NCBI GenBank assembly: GCA_964036275.1
Contig: OZ038433.1
Location: 14,216,457 to 14,280,456 of the forward strand
Reading direction: 5' to 3'
DNA from: Litoditis marina
Lineage: Eukaryota > Nematoda > Chromadorea > Rhabditida > Rhabditidae
Length of the DNA: 64,000 bases
Shown here: positions 46,191 through 64,000 of the stretch, piece after piece
Layout: every line of letters starts with the position of its first letter
How positions within the stretch are numbered: the first letter of the stretch is position 1
Position numbers and translations under genes: made by a program
The notes under the pieces: model-generated
What the model was told of the DNA's origin: nothing
What the model saw: only the letters and a program-made list of their open reading frames with translations
The model's database searches: none

Positions 46191-46662
46191 TTTGTTCACA
46201 TACTTCGCTAATATAAACTATGAATATTCCGTATTGAAATTATTCATAGTTAAAGGTGAAACTACGTTTGTGAATAATTATTCTGGTTATGAAAAATTTC
46301 AATTGAAATTATTCATAATGGAAAATTTCAATTGAAATTATTCATAATGGAAAATCTCAATACGAATTTTCCATATGAGTTTCTCTTGTTGATAATTCCA
46401 ATTGCTATTCTCTATGAGTACCAAACACGCTGTCCTCATAGAAAATTTGAAGAAATGCCTCAAATCGGGTTTTCCTCTTAAATTGTAGCCTCTATATTTG
46501 TTTCACAGAAAGTGTTGTAAATCTGTAAAAAAGCCGAATTTTGTGAAAAGTTTGAAATTCGTCGTCTTATATTGTCAGGTATGGGTTGTTTTTGACAGGA
46601 ATATTGTTTTGATAAACCTTATTCGTACAAGTTTTGTCTTCGAAACTATGGACTTTCTAGTA

Positions 46663-46794
46663 ATACTGTTAGCCGATTCAACAGTCACGTGAAACATGTA
46701 TAACACAGCAGAACTCACAAACGCGCAATGACAAGGGCACGATGCCTCATTAGAATGCTAACTTCACGTAACTATTCAATTTACTACTAATATA
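46663..46794 (-). mobile_element. MITE family 1, copy 8
   Basis: Reverse copy (ATACTGTTAGCCGATTCAAC .. TTCAATTTACTACTAATATA) just right of the fold-back element. Confidence 0.8.
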
Positions 46795-46796
46795 TC

Positions 46797-47128
46797 GTAC
46801 ATGTTCTTCGAAATTAACTTTGTTGATATGATTTCAATGCATTTTTATTTTGCTGCAAATATGGTTCTTACCACAAACTTATATGTAAAGAACACGATGT
46901 TACACACCAAAATCAATATGGGGTCTAATCAATATCAATAATCAATCAATACAATCTCAATAAACAATTTTATCTAGTTGTCCCAGACTTATTTTTAGTT
47001 ATTGTACATGTTCTTCAAACTTTACCTTGTTGATATGATTTCAATACATTTTCGTTTTGCTGCAAATATGGTTCTTACCACAAACTTATATGTAAACAAC
47101 ACGATGTAACACACCAAAATCAATATGT
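46797..47128. repeat. Direct duplication of a 125-bp segment
   Basis: 46797-46922 and 47006-47128 match closely (both contain TTTGCTGCAAATATGGTTCT and CAAACTTATATGTAAA), separated by about 80 bases. Some differences show the copies are not recent. Confidence 0.8.
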
Positions 47129-47452
47129 GGATATATTGCTCGTTCAAATGCTGAATTTATATGGTGCTAGATCGCGAAATGTCGAGCAACGCAAATAAAT
47201 CCAGAATTCTCGGAGCTTTGACAACACAAAAAGTACATGATACAATAAATAAGTCAAGTGCACAGTCACGTTAAACGCTTGAATGACATCAAATCGACAA
47301 AAAAAACAACGAAGACTCACAATATTATTTACCCAGCTCCCGTTCCATTCAATGTCTAGTACTGAAAAATGTGGTTATCAAGTTGACACTGAAGAAAAAT
47401 ACTTGTACAAAACTTGTTAGAGAACTTGAAAATTATACTTGGTACTATACAA

Positions 47453-47720
47453 GTGTTGTTTGGTTGGTAATGTATCGGAAGAGTGGGGCAATCTATTGGG
47501 CCGGCTGGCACAATAGAGTGGAAGAAAGGAACAACTACCTGTTGAACTACTTGTAAAACTACATGTGAACCTACCTGTGAAACTACTTGTTAAACTACAT
47601 GTAAAACAACCTGTAAAACCCAATTGCGTGTATACGTGTGGTTCGGTTGGTAATGTAGTGGAAGAGTGGGGTAATCTATTGGGCCGGCTGGCACAATAGA
47701 GACCATGTTTATGGATCGGG
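47453..47720. repeat. Flanked short-period repeat
   Basis: Two direct copies of a ~65-bp block (GGTTGGTAATGTA..GGAAGAGTGGGG..CTATTGGGCCGGCTGGCAC) flank about eight copies of an AACTACNTGT 12-bp unit. The minus frame across it is repeat-derived. Confidence 0.75.
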
Positions 47721-47864
47721 CGAGGACTATGCAATGAATAGACTCAGGATCTCAGCTGAAGGACACGGGACAGTATTCACTAGAGATGACATACACAACA
47801 GTGAGACGTGGAAAAATGACGTGAAAATAACGTGAGGATATCAACAGTTGCAAAATATGCGAAA

Positions 47865-48095
47865 GTCAAGTGAAACGTTACTGAACATCTGAAACTACCT
47901 ATTATAATGCGCACAGTAGTGATAGAACATCCAAAGTTCACGTGGAACGATAATTAACGTTGAAAATTACTATGTAGAACAGATACAAGACATAAACAAG
48001 TTATGTGAAACTTTACTCAACATTTGAAACTGACAATTTCCCTGTGAAAACCAGTCACAAGACGTAGAAAGTTCAGTGGGACGGTAATCAACACG
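47865..48095. repeat. Two-copy degenerate tandem repeat, about 133 bp
   Basis: GTGAAACGTTACTGAACATC / GTGAAACTTTACTCAACATT and AAAGTTCACGTGGAACG / AAAGTTCAGTGGGACGG recur at the same offset. Confidence 0.6.
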
Positions 48096-48099
48096 AAAA

Positions 48100-49600
48100 A
48101 GTGTATATTTGAATGAGTTCGGCGAGTTTGATTGCATGTATATTTTTCTGTTTTGCAGTCGTGCTCGAAATTCAGTGGTCGAACAACAGATGAATCAGAA
48201 GTTCACTGCAACGTTTTGCGAAACTCGTTTGAAAAGGGGTGACAATGTCCATTTGGAACAAGAGTAGAACAATCGTTACATTGATGCAACATCACCTGAA
48301 TGTTTCATACAACTGCAGCAGAATGAAATGTGAAACCGAACTGCGCCTCAACTTTGATCGATTTTCGAGGAGAACCGGTGTCCATATTGTACGGAGGTTG
48401 TGCCTCATTCGGCAACAAATTGCTATAAAAAAACGAGAGAAGAATCGTCAGTCTGCCAACTAGTTACACTACTCTCAAAACAGTGGCTTCATGTGAAGTA
48501 ATTGATTCAGAAACAAATTATTCATTGAGTAGGTCAAACGAATGTTGCGTGCTATTCTGTGAAAAAAGTCTCGTGTTCCTACAGGGATTTAATATGTTGA
48601 CATTTGCTATTCTTTCATTACGTATGAATAAAAAATTTCTCGGACACCCATGGTTTTTATTGCTAGTTTTGTGTAAGTACGCTGTTATCGATAATTATTC
48701 AAGAAGCATAGATGGTTCGAGCTGAGGTCGAAGTATGCAAGTCAACGTTTGGAAATAACATGATAAAGAAAATAGAAGCACACGTCTCTATTTCTGCTGT
48801 GTAATACATGTTTCACATGTAATTTTACTACAAAACTATAAACCATAAAAAATGCGGTTAGTGGTAGAATTGACAAAAGAATCCCTCCCACAGTGGAATA
48901 ATATGCATGTGAATTATGGTCGCCGACCACTATAATATTGTGTTAACGATTGTTCGCCGGCGCCCATTCAAACCGAGTATTATACGAAATGTATATGGAT
49001 ATACTGTATAGTGGGATATCGAGTTTTATTACAAATTACTACTATTATGAGATTAGTATAGACATTTAGCGAAACTAATAATATGCATCAGACAGTGAGT
49101 GAATTGTGTAACGTCTTGACGTGAAGTTACACTCAGATTCTGATCTACACACTTCTTTAGTTTAAAACAAAAGTTTAAAACTGAAATAGAAAATAGTTCA
49201 AAAACTTCTGCAGGTTGCGTTTTTTGGAACTAAGGTGAATAATGTGTACACTCTACGTTTATGATTGCTGTGACAGTACCCTTGATAACCGTTTTGATTT
49301 TGCAACTTGTTTAAAAAGACACAAGAATAACTAAGTTTTGATCTGTCAGCAATATAATCTCTATTATTAATAGTATTAGTATTGCAGGTGTCACTGTGAA
49401 CTTACGCCATCTCATTGTAAGTAGGATTTCACACTATCTTCCTTTAAATGAGTGTACATTTTTTGTTTTGATGTTCTTTTGTAATCTTTTCGGTTGTAAA
49501 ATTAGGAAAACAGAAGTAAAAAGGGGAGGTGGAAGCGGGAAGAGAACAAATATATGGGATGCGGGTTGTGATAGCTGAGGGGCGCAAACAGAACTGTATC
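48100..49600. other. Gene-poor stretch
   Basis: Only short frames are seen (for example 75 codons at 48239-48463 after a TTTTGCAG), with no recognised domain. A weak MITE family 1 remnant is at about 48780-48830. Confidence 0.4.
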
Positions 49601-49621
49601 AGCTTACAGACGGTTCGCGCC

Positions 49622-50560
49622 TCGGTTAGAGAGGGAAAGAGGGAGAGGGAGAGAGGGAAAGGGGGAGAAAGAGAAAGAGAGGAAGGGGGGGGGGGGGGTG
49701 GGGAGAGAGAGGACCAGAAAAAGAGGAAGTGACGAAGAGAGAACAGAGGGGAAGGTGAGGAGAGAGAGAAAGCAGGGGATAGAAGGTGCACAACAAAGTT
49801 GATGTAACCATCTTCTCTTTGACGTTGAAACACTAGATTTTTGAGCTGAGTTTTCTAAGATGTTACCGACTTGGTAGTTCTTCAACATTTGCTGTTTTGC
49901 TCTTTCATTCCGGCGGGGTACGAATTTCACAGATTAGTGCGGTTTCAGATCGAGAGCTAGGGAAAGGGGGGAAAGGGAGAGAAAGGGAGAGAGAGAGGGA
50001 GAAAGAGAGAGAGAGAGGGAGAGAGAGAGAGAAAATACATGTAGAGAGCAGGTGAGAGACGCAGGTTGTTAACTGGTCCTTGGGATGTTAGTGCACCCCG
50101 GGAACATACTATGGCCGAAATTTGAATGGTCGCTGTGAGGACAATTGTGTTGATACAGGGTACAGATGTACAAATATAGGATGGTTATCAATGAAAGGCA
50201 GAAGGATAGATAACATTATTGATTGGGTTGGGTAAACAGGGGAGAGAACACCACCTGGCACGTTTCCATGCAAAATAGGGGATCATATCAGGTAGTGATC
50301 AGTGGTCAGTTGGGGGGGGGGGGGGGGGGAGGGGGGAGGGAGAAGGAGAGAGAGCGGGGAATAGAGAGAAGGGGGAGAGAGAAAGAGAAATGAGTGAGAG
50401 AGAAAGGAGGAGAGAGAGAGAGAGAGAAAAAGAAGGAGAGAGAGAGGGGGGATCATATCAGGGCGATTAGAGAGAACAAGCGAGAGACAGAGAGACAGAG
50501 AAGATATACCAAGCGGAAGGGAAGAGAGGAGAAAACGAGAGAGAGTAACTATAATTCTCG
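49622..50560. repeat. Long purine-rich (GA/G) region
   Basis: Three GA/G-rich blocks (49622-49780, 49965-50035, 50310-50540) with G14 and G18 runs and little else. Any reading frame here is low-complexity. Confidence 0.85.
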
Positions 50561-52050
50561 GTTTCCAGTGAGGGAATCTGAGACGCCTAGAAGATTTGGT
50601 CGAGGGGGTGGTAGCGGATTATAAATCGAATCGGCTTCTATTAAGAGCAAAGAGAGAGTGAGATTTCAAATGAGTCAATTCTTCCAATGAAGAGTCCCGA
50701 CCTTTGCCAGGACGTTCTAGAATAACCTTCTATGATCTCAAGGAAACTACTAGTCAAGTGCAGTCAAGTGCATTTGTGAAGTACACGTAAGCTAACGGGT
50801 CTTCACGTTTACGTGACGAAGTGGTTTACTCCTAGTATTCTAGTTTACCACATAGCTGATGAGGTGGACAGTAGTGCCACGTATGCACCTCTCTCTCAGC
50901 CGTTGCTAATGGTAACGCGCAGGCCCCCGCTGCACCCCCGTTTGCCCAGCAACAGAAATAGTATGAGAAATCGGATGGATTTGTTGAAACTGGTAACTAT
51001 CGTATCTAAAAAAGTTGATTGTATGCAAAACTGCGCAGAACTAAGTTACGATGATTGCAAGTATTATAGTCCACATCATTGATGATTAGATCCTTACAGT
51101 ACACATTTAAACTTCCCTATAACAGTTTCCAAGTCCATGCTTCAACTTGTTTAGAACTATTCTAACATGAAATTCGACTTGAGTTGAAAAGTGCTAACCT
51201 TCCCGATTACATTCACCCAATTAGCGATGGCTGAAAGTATTGTGATCATACTGTAGGAGTATCAGTAGGAATGAAAACGACTATATTCACTATATTGCCT
51301 GCAAATGGCATAATCTTGTGAAAACTGAACGAACGGCGCCAGTTTTGCACTCTACAAGTACATTGGTGTAATTACCAGAAAGGTAGCAGCTATTTTCTCT
51401 TTTTCTCAAAATGAACTCGAGAAAAAGCTGCGAACCTATCAGAACCAGAAAAAAGAGCGGCTTCCTGTGAGGTATATTTATTATCATTCTAATCAGTTTG
51501 TAATAAAACGTTTTGGGAACATGGAACCGCGAACAGAAAGAACAATTTTTCTTGTTTTTCATCTCGTTTTCGAACAAAGAAGCTACTCGCGATTTTATCA
51601 ACATTCATAATGTAAACACGCCAACCGCCGAACAACAATGTTTTCCCCGTTGGAAAAAGTTGTATATGTTGTTAAGTAAAGTTTAAGGGATCAAATTCCA
51701 TTTTTCAACCTTTCTATTGCTTGTTTACATATAAAGTTAGAACCGAAACTCTCGAACTCCATATTCGAGCGATATTTTTGCCCAATTACAAGAAATCCTA
51801 GAATGGTCTGAAACCTAGCAAAATAGATTTCACGGTGAATCTGACTACCGTTTGTTTCGAATGTTGATACTCTGCTCTAATATGATGATATTTCATCTGA
51901 ATTTCAATGAAAAAATGTTCTATTACATTCTATTTTTAATTTAAAAACTGACCTGATCCGTGTTTTTGTGTTTTCCGTAGCCAGTACGACGGGGCAGCTT
52001 ATTGACCATGGCGATGACCATTCATGGACAGATATGAAGGAAACACACCT
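50561..52050. other. Gene-poor stretch
   Basis: A frame at 50813-51082 ends CMQNCAELSYDDCKYY but has no family match or splice partners. A MITE family 1 remnant may lie at 50760-50835. Nothing else is supported. Confidence 0.35.
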
Positions 52051-52069
52051 AGTTGGAGACACGCCCATT

Positions 52070-52300
52070 TAGAGAGAGAGGGGGGAGGGGAGGGCACAGA
52101 GAAAAAGAGAGAGAGGGGGGAGAAGAGAGATGATGTGATAAAGAGTAGGAGAGAAAGAGAGGGAGAGAGAGGGAGCTAAGAAAAGGAGGGGGGGGGGGAG
52201 AGGGGGAGAAAGAGAGGGGGGGGGGGAGGCACAGTGAGGAGAGAGGCAGAGAAAAAGAGAGAGAGATAGCATGAGTGAGATGGGGGGGGGGCAGAACATT
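52070..52300. repeat. Purine-rich tract with G runs
   Basis: GAGAGAGAGGGGG-type DNA with G11, G10 and G9 runs. Confidence 0.8.
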
Positions 52301-54338
52301 CTTTATTCTCCTGATATTCTTTAACATCACGACCTCATGTCAAAGATCAAAACTCAGGAAACCTATTGCAAATCTAAACTTGAGTCCCGGCCAGCAACTA
52401 TTTCTTGATCTTCCGATCCCAACATACTTTTGATCAATTCTCGAAATCAGAGCTGATCAATCGTTTGGCGGCGAGCCAACAATTGAATGTAAACGTATTC
52501 ACAGTGCTGATATGGGGTGGTTTCATAGCACCAGCCGGCACCCTTCCCACCACCTAATTTACATTTTCTATAGGCAACGAAATTGTAGTTTTATTCACCG
52601 CCCCTTCTCTGGCTGAATCGATCGATTGAGCACGGGACTATATTAAGAAAGTGTGGATTAGTGTGAAATAACTTTTCTTGGGGTTCAGATTTATTAAGCG
52701 CATAACCACTACTTCAGTATATAGTATATTGTATTTTGTGTAAAACATCTTTAAATAAAGTTCTGTCATTTCGGTTTTCTAGATTGATGAAGAAGTAAGT
52801 CACGAGAACTGCGCAACTTATGACTTAGATAAGAATAAGCGATCGTCATGCAAAAAGTTAGAAGCACATTTTAAGCAACACGTAATTAACTGAGCTCAAA
52901 GACGTCACATTTCACGTACATGTTTCGCACACAACTTTTAACCGAACACGTTTAGCTCACTTTGATGAAAAAAACAAATTAATCGATGAAAATTGTTTAT
53001 AGTAATACACAAGTCGACCTTCCTATCGGTTTGTTTCAAGAAATCATATTGAAAATAATAGAATTGAACAGGTGACTTATGAAAGACACGTGAAATTTCT
53101 CTCAAAAACCAACAACAGAATCGAATCGATTCTAGAAAGATTTTCCTCGTTGAACATGGGAAGAATGAGAATATTTATTAAGCAATGTCACCGTGACTCA
53201 GTTCTTTTGCTGACTGCGTGGTTAATTGAGGCAAGACTATCACCTGAGCGAAACAATTCAGTTCATAGTTTTCCTATCTTCTTGTGGTAGCTACAAACAG
53301 CCGATTGACCACATATCATATGTTCAATCTCAAAAACATGGTTGCTAGGTATGTCAACAGAAAAACAATGGACCCAAGATAGGTCCCGTTTGCTGAACGA
53401 AAAACGCACCTCAAAGAAGAATCGCACAGTTCGAAAAGAGTGTGAAAACAGCTACGAACCACCCGACTCTCGAACTGTCACTTATTCTTGTTAACTATGG
53501 TATATTGGGTCATAACTGGGTCAAGTAGGGGAGTCGCCAGAGACTATCACAACTACCAGCAAACAAATAAACAGAATTAGAATAAATTGAATGCTGTTAA
53601 CTAGTATAGAGTTATGAATGAACTAGTGACAATGAACACTATCTATAAAGGATAATTCATGATTGAGTTGAAGTTACACCGCCAACTAGTGGATACCAGT
53701 GCATTTAGAATAGAACAGAATAGAATACTTAATGAATCAACGATTTAAAAGAAATGTATTGTTACAGAAAATAGTGTACTCAATTGATACCCCGATATTT
53801 GTTCAATCTTGTTTATTTTGAACATGAGCAGGTGTACTAGATTGACAAGCTAAACAATGACTATGGAACTCTTGAAACACTATCAGCAAATAGCGCTTGC
53901 ACATAAATAAACAACTGGATTGTGTATCTTATTCAGCTAACTATAATTTACAGAAAGTGTTCTACAAATTGATCTACAACAAACTTCCAGAACACTATTA
54001 AACCACATTTGAGGTTGTGTACTGTTTTAATCAAAACAACCAGTGAAGTATAACATCAAACGTGTGAAAAACATGATAACGCAATAAAAATTACATGTTT
54101 TACAATATTTATTAACTGTAGAAGGGATATATATGGTTCGTTTCCATATCACTTATGGTTTCCCTGCGCAGTTCTCATATGTGATAATTAGTGCAAAAGG
54201 TAGGTGCACAGAGGCTTAATACCCGCTAAATAGGCCGTGTTAAGACCTTATTAAGCGATTAACCCAGTGAGAGATATGGCACGGTGATCAGCATTGATGC
54301 AAGTGAGGATTACAGAAATTTTCCTTTTTTCCGAGGAA
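52301..54338. other. AT-rich gene-poor stretch
   Basis: No gene supported. A 72-codon frame at 53072-53290 (KFLSKTNNRIESILERFSSL) looks protein-like in composition but stands alone. Confidence 0.35.
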
Positions 54339-54632
54339 TCATTCTAAAAACAGACCCAGGAAAAACGATTTTCGATGATTTCCAACTGGTTGAGAATTGA
54401 ATCGTATGTCGTGCAATGCGTGGAATTTCTTCTGTATTCTAAATTTTCCATGGAATACAGAGGATGAATTCCAATCAATAATTTCAACATTCACAACTTC
54501 TTTTGTTGTTGGTTGTTCAAATCGCACCACACTGTTGGAAGACATACACATTACTCTGTATTCATTCTCGTGTACCGAGTTCATCACGAATTCAACCCGG
54601 GTTACGGTATCTTCATTCTGCTCGAGACCCAT
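54339..54632 (-). CDS. Hypothetical 97-aa protein
   Basis: Uninterrupted minus-strand frame with protein-like composition: MGLEQNEDTVTRVEFVMNSV, a beta-rich pattern (EYRVMCMSSNSVVRF, VVNVEIIDW) and a basic end (NHRKSF). The last residues (LGLFLE) could instead be intron after a GG|GTCTG donor, in which case more exons would follow. No family is recognised. It might be a fragment of an F-box-associated or similar nematode-expanded domain, but I cannot show this. Confidence 0.3.
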   Translation of the reverse strand: MGLEQNEDTVTRVEFVMNSVHENEYRVMCMSSNSVVRFEQPTTKEVVNVEIIDWNSSSVFHGKFRIQKKFHALHDIRFNSQPVGNHRKSFFLGLFLE

Positions 54633-55465
54633 TAGTACATCTGCCCTGGCAACGCGCCAAAAAAAGAATGGACTAATGGCGCCAGGTAGAGAGAAAAAGC
54701 GGGACGCCGTGCATATTCAAAAGAAGAAGATCTATCCCGACAGGTGCTGCTAATAGCCCATCCCGAATTAGGGTGGTAGATGTTTTTATTTATGGTTAGA
54801 GAATAACGAAATAAAATGCTAGTTAAGGTATAGTCTGTTTCACCAATCGATGACCTCCTACAGTACTCTACCAGACGTTTAAAGACCAAGTCGTCTATGA
54901 AAACATGAATATTTTGGTATAGAACTTTCAGAGCTCGTAGTAGTGAAGGTTAAAAAACACAATATCGAAACTTGAAACTATTTCAAAATCTTGAAATGCT
55001 AAGACTCGACCAAGAACGTATTACTGTAGATGGTTATAAGTGCGTGGAACAGACTATACCCGGTGTAGATAACCACAACGATAGTATATGCAAAATCGGA
55101 CTAGATGAAGAAATCACACTTTTCGGTGATTTGTGGAATATACCGAGAAGGTTTATATCAGTTTGTTCTCGACAGTCCTTCCATACAGACTTTTCGGCCC
55201 GGCTCCTTCAAAAAAGTCTGATGGGAACTTCGAATCTAGAGTTGTAAACTACACGTTTCGTCTTCAACTATTCCACGATGGATTTGTTGCGGAAAAAGCG
55301 CAAAACGTGTTTGCACCGAACGCGTTGCGTATACTATAACTCTTCTAAATGGAAAAAAATAGTATTTGTCTTCGTTTGTTTTGCCCAGTACTTTCTTTTT
55401 GAAGCCATAACACGAAACTCTAAATCTGAGGGCGAACCTCGTTCGAGATACCTGGAAAACGTTAA
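54633..55465. other. Spacer with a short coding-like frame
   Basis: A plus frame at 54972-55247 (MKLFQNLEMLRLDQERITVD) has ordinary amino-acid composition but overlaps other frames and has no recognised domain. No gene is called. Confidence 0.3.
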
Positions 55466-55660
55466 AGGGGACAGAAAGGAAAGTTAATATAAAATGGCTG
55501 CTCAAGGAGAACAGAAATATACCATTCATTACTCAAACTAACGAACCTAATTTGAAAAGGTCCGCATGTTTTACTATGTTTTGGAGCGCGCAACTTTATG
55601 TTTAGGTACCCCGGGATACCTAAACTAGCTTTCCACTCCGCCCTCCTTTGATGTCGAATG
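55466..55660 (+). mobile_element. MITE family 4, copy 1
   Basis: AAAGGGGACAGAAAGGAAAG at the left, then AACTAACGAACCTAATTTG, GGAGCGCGCAAC and the palindrome GGTACCCCGGGATACC. The same words occur reversed at 59396-59586, inside the KGB-like gene. Confidence 0.7.
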
Positions 55661-56010
55661 TCGTTCAGTGTGTGATAGGTAAAAGAAGTTGTACACAACA
55701 TTTTCATTTTCAATTAACCTCATTGATTTTTATTAAGTCGTGGCAATAATTTGAGCTCAGAACACAGTCCGTTATGACTTATATATGAATTGTAGTTCTC
55801 TAGAATCTATAAAACTGTTAACTTATACATGAAGATCCTCAAAAGTACCTTCAAATCACAAACAAAAGTTGAAAAATACAAAAAAATATAACTGAATATA
55901 AAATATAGTATTCTATCTATTTGTACACGTAAAACAAAGTGTTATGTGGGCTATTGATATAAGTGAATACAAAATGACAATGAAATGAAAAATGGTTGAA
56001 CTGACTAGTT

Positions 56011-56133
56011 TATGAGACATCACGTGAAACCGATAGAGGCTAGACGTCATGACTATGAGACATAACGTGAAATTGAGAGAGTCTAGACATCATAGCTGAT
56101 GAGACATCAAGTAAAATCGAGAGAGTCCAGACT

Positions 56134-56140
<7 letters not shown>
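56011..56140. repeat. Three-copy 43-46 bp repeat reaching into a stop codon
   Basis: TATGAGACATCACGTGAAAC.. repeats from 56011, 56054 and 56100. The third copy ends in AGTCCAGACTTCACTG, whose TCA is the stop codon of the KGB-like gene, so the array forms the start of its 3' UTR. Confidence 0.8.
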
Positions 56141-61607
<5,467 letters not shown>

Positions 61608-64000
61608 TTCTGGAATAAACAAAAACAATAAACAAAAATAGGGACAATAGTATTCCATGTAGGATGTATGTTATTGATGGAAAACAATCAGCGTGAGACA
61701 GTTTACACGGGAGGAAATGGGTAATTTGCATTGACGACAAACTTGGAGGATCAAAATATCAATATTATAAGCCAAATTTATGTTGTAGGAAATCATTAAA
61801 TCATAAGTGAACATTTCAGATTGTGAAAAAAGGAACTCGAGTTCGCGAAAACGTACATAATCACATGTTCTCTGTTTGTTTTGATAACAAAACACAAAGT
61901 ACACGAGAGGAGAGCGATTTAAGTGCATATTCGATATTTATCGGAGTAATGAAAGAAGTCACGTAATACTCGAAGAAAACATAAACTCGAAGAAAAGTTC
62001 GTTTACTCAGTGCACCCATAGTTTGAGATCGTCAATTCAAAACTGATTATTTTACAGAGAGTTTAAGAAAGTAATGAGAATTGTAATGACAATGAAAACA
62101 TTTAAGAGACTTAGGGTATTATAACTTTTCACGTGGAAATAAAAGCTAACTGCCAAAAGTCTGTTCGGGACGTAGAATCTCACGTAAAACCACACGTGCA
62201 TTGTAGTATCGTACTTCAGTTAAACTAACATTCACGTGAATTCCACGTGAATTAGAACACTTTTTTCGAGAGAAAGTATTCTTTGTAGAAGAGTCTGAGT
62301 TCGGGAACAGGAAAGAAGTATGACTGATATTTGCCACGCGGCTTATAATAGAAATCGATGAATCGCGAGTGTCAAAGATAAGAAAGTCGTGAAACCAAAT
62401 ACAGAAATACTGTTCAAATACGCTACTAGCGCCGAACATACGTGAAATCAATCATGGGGAACGTTTTACGTGTATAGTAGATAATTACAACACAGCGAAT
62501 AGCAGATCAAACTAAAAAAACGAGATCAAACTATAAAAAACATATTGGGATAGGGCAACACAGGGATTTTTTTGTAAAGAGTGATGTTTCTGTTCCCGTT
62601 CTAAATTTATGTTAATTACAGCTATTTGGTTCTATTATTATAAATGTAATTTACTATATTCAGCTGTCTTATTGTGTTCTCAAGCTGGTTCATTTTCGAT
62701 TGACAAAGTCGAGGTTCAGGAAAGGGCTAGTTAGAGATGAGAAGGTTCGACCAAACAATCGAATACATTTCAGTTATAAGGTGGAGAACTCGGAGATATA
62801 TGTCACTAAATGTTAAATATGACATTGAACGAAATATAGAGTTTTTAGGAGAAAAAATCTGCAAACACATCACTATAATAATGACAACTTTAGAACTGGA
62901 ACATTGTACATAACTTTGTTATGAGAGCGGAATAATGGGGGGAAACGTTCAAATCGGAAACACATATTGATAATCTCGATTTCGTATATCGTTAAATAGA
63001 AACATAGTTGTGTTGTGTTCCTTTTTTATAAATATAAAGACATGACTGCTTCTGTTAGCTCAGAGAAAATCGTGTCGAGCCTTGATTCTAATCTGAGCAG
63101 ATTTTCTAATAAGTTCCCACGCAGAAAGAGAATAAATAGTGACGCGAGAAATATTTTGAATGTTCAAACAACTGTCTGGGTCAGAAGAATCAGCATATAT
63201 GCGTTTCCCGAAAACAGCGAGCAAAACAGATGATTGTTTTTGTTGCGCAAAACAATGATCACTTTGGAGTCAATTCTTTTCAAAAAAACACCAGGATGTT
63301 CGCTGTTTCTGATAGATCAAAAGACAACTGCTATGTATAGTAAACTGTTCAGGGTATAAAAAATGTATGTAAATTTTTACTGCAGGAAAGTGTCCCGTTT
63401 TTATATGAACGAGGTTATTTTGTGTTAAAAAGTTTCTATTGAATCAACTGCATACAAAACATATATAACAGTTCCGGGTACCATAAAGACAGTTTACTTC
63501 CAGTACACTTACGCAGAAGTTTCCAAATATTGTACAGAGAATAATTGATTGTGAGGAACTGAGTTTGTTAAGAATAAACGTTGCTTAAGAAGTTGACGAC
63601 GTTTCTCATTAGGCCGTGAGGTTTTCGATTGCTGAAGTGCAACTAAGCCGATTTTCGTTCAAAAGGAGATTTGCTAGCAAAAACGGCTTTTGCTCATCCC
63701 ATCTTAATAAAATTATCCGATCGAGTGACGAATATGTTCTGCACAAACAGATTTTAATGTTCACGTTCCCGAATGCGAACTAGATAAAGAATGATATGGG
63801 AATTTGACACAATTTTAGCACAGTATAAAGCTAATTGTATTCTTTAAAAAATCTAACTGCTGGCATACTGTGAACACTAGCTAAAAATCTTTCTGTTAAG
63901 TCTGTGAAACAAAAGCAGAGAACTTTCACACTTTATCTGTGAATAGACACGTAAATAGTGAAACAAGAAAAGAAAAAAGCGACTTGAACATTGAAAAAAA
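61608..64000. other. 5' flank of the KGB-like gene and unassigned DNA
   Basis: No gene supported. Two near copies of the GATCAAACTA motif sit 18 bases apart at 62506 and 62524. Frames at 62146-62451 (-) and 63015-63233 (+) have no recognised domain. A piece resembling a MITE family 1 end is at about 63490-63508. Confidence 0.4.

Larger units (their letters stand above)
45625..46571. mobile_element. Fold-back element of about 950 bp enclosing two tRNA-like sequences
   Basis: Left arm TATAAGACGACCAATTTCAA and beyond (AACTTTTCACAAAATCTGGC) is mirrored at the right end, which finishes GACGTATA-like as GTCGTCTTATA at 46571. Arms pair imperfectly over at least 75 bp. The centre has palindromic AATTTCAATTGAAATT blocks and two tRNA-like stretches in opposite orientation. 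No transposase is present. Its left end lies about 500 bases past the secreted-protein stop codon. Confidence 0.75.

Noticed and set aside
49444..49930. Frames of 108-129 codons on the minus strand
   Set aside because: Pro/Ser/Leu-rich readings of the purine tract; no domain, several overlapping phases.

Overview
The window looks like nuclear DNA of a rhabditid nematode, most probably a Caenorhabditis species. The genes are AT-rich and made of many small exons with GT..TTTCAG introns, and two start codons sit directly behind TTTCCAG-type acceptors, as in trans-splicing. The recognisable families are all nematode ones: a major sperm protein, a cuticle collagen, a KGB-type JNK kinase, a TTBK-like CK1 kinase and an OAC acyltransferase. 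The species cannot be fixed from the sequence alone.

Layout. Bases 1-6650 are a repeat field: 25-bp satellite arrays, a 33-bp minisatellite and three copies of a longer unit, with part of the block duplicated about 2.85 kb apart. From 6709 to 19162 (+) lies the 3' part of an OAC-type O-acyltransferase/SGNH gene. One of its introns (14690-17679) holds a second (+) gene for a nematode Cys-rich protein (15481-16956). That gene lies inside an element bounded by short inverted repeats and carrying an array of a 21-bp unit that includes the telomeric hexamer TTAGGC. On the minus strand follow a TTBK-like kinase gene (20774-26179) and a major sperm protein gene (27123-27755), a pairing that suggests a male-germline neighbourhood. 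On the plus strand follow a cuticle collagen (30217-32393) and a 12-exon gene for a secreted Pro-rich protein with a C-terminal four-Cys module (38958-45123). The stretch 45124-56133 is gene-poor and full of fold-back elements, duplications and purine tracts. The last gene is a 12-exon KGB-1/KGB-2-like JNK kinase on the minus strand (56134-61607). Nothing firm was found from 61608 to 64000.

The multi-exon models were assembled by hand. For the kinases, the collagen, the MSP and the secreted protein, every junction keeps phase and the summed exon length is a multiple of three. The OAC and nested-gene models contain uncertain junctions, marked in their entries. For spliced genes, start and end give the full span and the exons are listed in the evidence.

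The most unusual things are the nested gene in its inverted-repeat element, a 17-bp dispersed motif (GATCAAACTACAAACAC), a roughly 130-bp inverted-repeat transposon family with at least nine copies in and between genes, a hairpin in the repeat field that keeps its fold while its stem sequence changes, and a decayed exon copy inside the KGB-like kinase gene.
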